From contig NC_088300.1 of assembly GCF_032854445.1 (NCBI RefSeq), positions 75,199,005-75,263,004 of the forward strand: 64,000 nt of DNA, read 5' to 3'. The notes under the pieces are model-generated. The model did no database searches, was not told the origin of the DNA, and was given only the letters and a program-made list of their open reading frames with translations. A program made the translations under genes and the position numbers. Source of the DNA: Liolophura sinensis (Eukaryota > Mollusca > Polyplacophora > Chitonida > Chitonidae). How positions within the stretch are numbered: the first letter of the stretch is position 1; each line of letters begins with the position of its first letter. Below, in pieces: positions 63,035 through 64,000 of the stretch.

Positions 63035-64000
63035 TTTTTGTACTAGTTCTTTAAAACAAAGCACATATTTTACTTGGTATTTAACTCTTTTTGTTCATGT
63101 AGGAGTTGGATTAAATAATTTTTCCTATTGCTGCACATATTTATCTCAGTGATAATGTGGTTATGTGTTTCATACATACATGTTCGTGTAACAGTTGTAA
63201 ATTATGCTAATTTACGCCTGACAGATGCGAGATGAATCAGTACAGTTTGAGACTAGATCCTTTGACGTGTATGGGAAGACATGTATACAGTATAGATAAT
63301 TAGTTAACTTGATCTTGTTGTGAATAGTTTTTCCCATGAACTTAAGCTTGATCACATTAACTAAAATTACAGGCTGCAAATTGCTACACTTACGCTTTTC
63401 AAGTACATGTGCAGGACTAACACAAATGTCATAGACAGCCAGCTATAATAAGACTTGTACATCACAGCCTAGGTTGACAAATTACAGCTTGTATTACAGT
63501 TACCCACATATTGTCCATCCTTTAAAAGCTGTTATATGGTTGTGTTTTGTGTGCTCTCTGCCTTATTTCTAAGTAGCATACAGAGACCTGGGGTCGATTG
63601 CACAAAGCAGTTAATGAAATGTACATGTACCTGTTCAATTCAAAGTTTAAAATATGATTTTAGAGGCTATTTTGGACCACAAAAAAATTAATTTTGACCT
63701 CCTCATTAAGATGAACTTAAGACAAATGTGCTACAATTTCAACTTTCACTTTGACAAATCTGTTAGCACAATACTGGGAAATCATTTTCAACAGTAAGGT
63801 CTTGCGCTAAGAAAGATGCATATCACATGTAGGCTTCGTTGATGCTTAAAAAACTAAGCATTGTGACAAGGTATTAAAATTTGAAAGGAGTACCGGTACC
63901 TGAATATCACTGATCAGAATGACCACACTAAAGCAACCTATGTATTAGTAGTGAAATAGCTCTGTGATCAGTTAAAATTGTACATATCTGAGGAACACGG

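Larger units (their letters stand above)
47401..64000. other. Region downstream of Kv1 without supported genes
   Basis: Apart from SINEs and SINE fragments between 49.1 and 55.4 kb, a degenerate repeat at 49.3-49.8 kb, an inverted repeat at 60.0 kb and a poly(T) run at 63.0 kb, I find nothing supported. A strong plus-strand donor (AAGGGTAAGTA) near 47840 has a short open frame before it but no convincing acceptor. Open frames here are short, overlapping and without domains. Confidence 0.6.

Noticed and set aside
1-64000. CRISPR arrays, operons, phage or plasmid functions
   Set aside because: The introns, SINEs and gene content show nuclear animal DNA; the tandem repeats here have no spacer structure.

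Overview
The window looks like nuclear DNA of a lophotrochozoan animal, most probably a mollusc. It is AT-rich, consists mostly of long introns and intergenic DNA, carries tRNA-derived SINEs of types common in molluscs, and is rich in the octamer TACATGTA. Two genes are certain. They lie head to head around a GC- and CpG-richer promoter block at about 43.3-45.0 kb.

Left of the block, on the minus strand, is the 5' part of SNRNP70 (U1 snRNP 70 kDa protein). I placed five coding exons by protein similarity and splice sites: 43757-43900, 38054-38116, 35666-35720, 33053-33117 and 15177-15239. A 5' UTR exon is likely near 44.17-44.28 kb. Together the exons encode the first 130 residues, up to the first half of the RRM. 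Intron 4 is about 17.8 kb, and the rest of the gene must lie below 15.2 kb or beyond the window. I could not find the RNP1 exon (GYAFIEY-like).

Right of the block, on the plus strand, is a complete Shaker-type (Kv1) voltage-gated potassium channel, 44988-46523, 511 codons in one uninterrupted exon, ending in the PDZ ligand ETDV. Its reading frame contains a strong splice acceptor at 45081-45082, just before the conserved core. Two plus-strand coding segments upstream end in a phase that fits this acceptor: a possible short first exon (43606-43640) and a convincing 449-nt internal exon of unrecognised product (40146-40594, antisense inside SNRNP70 intron 1). This suggests, without proving, that the channel has alternative N-termini as Drosophila Shaker does. 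It is the most interesting hypothesis in the window.

The rest is non-coding as far as I can see: SNRNP70 introns with minisatellites, microsatellites and SINEs on the left, and about 17 kb downstream of Kv1 with at least five SINE copies or fragments and a degenerate repeat. A few low-confidence possible exons on the minus strand (12.5, 17.4 and 20.0 kb) are flagged. There are no bacterial-type features, no CRISPR array and no convincing functional tRNA gene.
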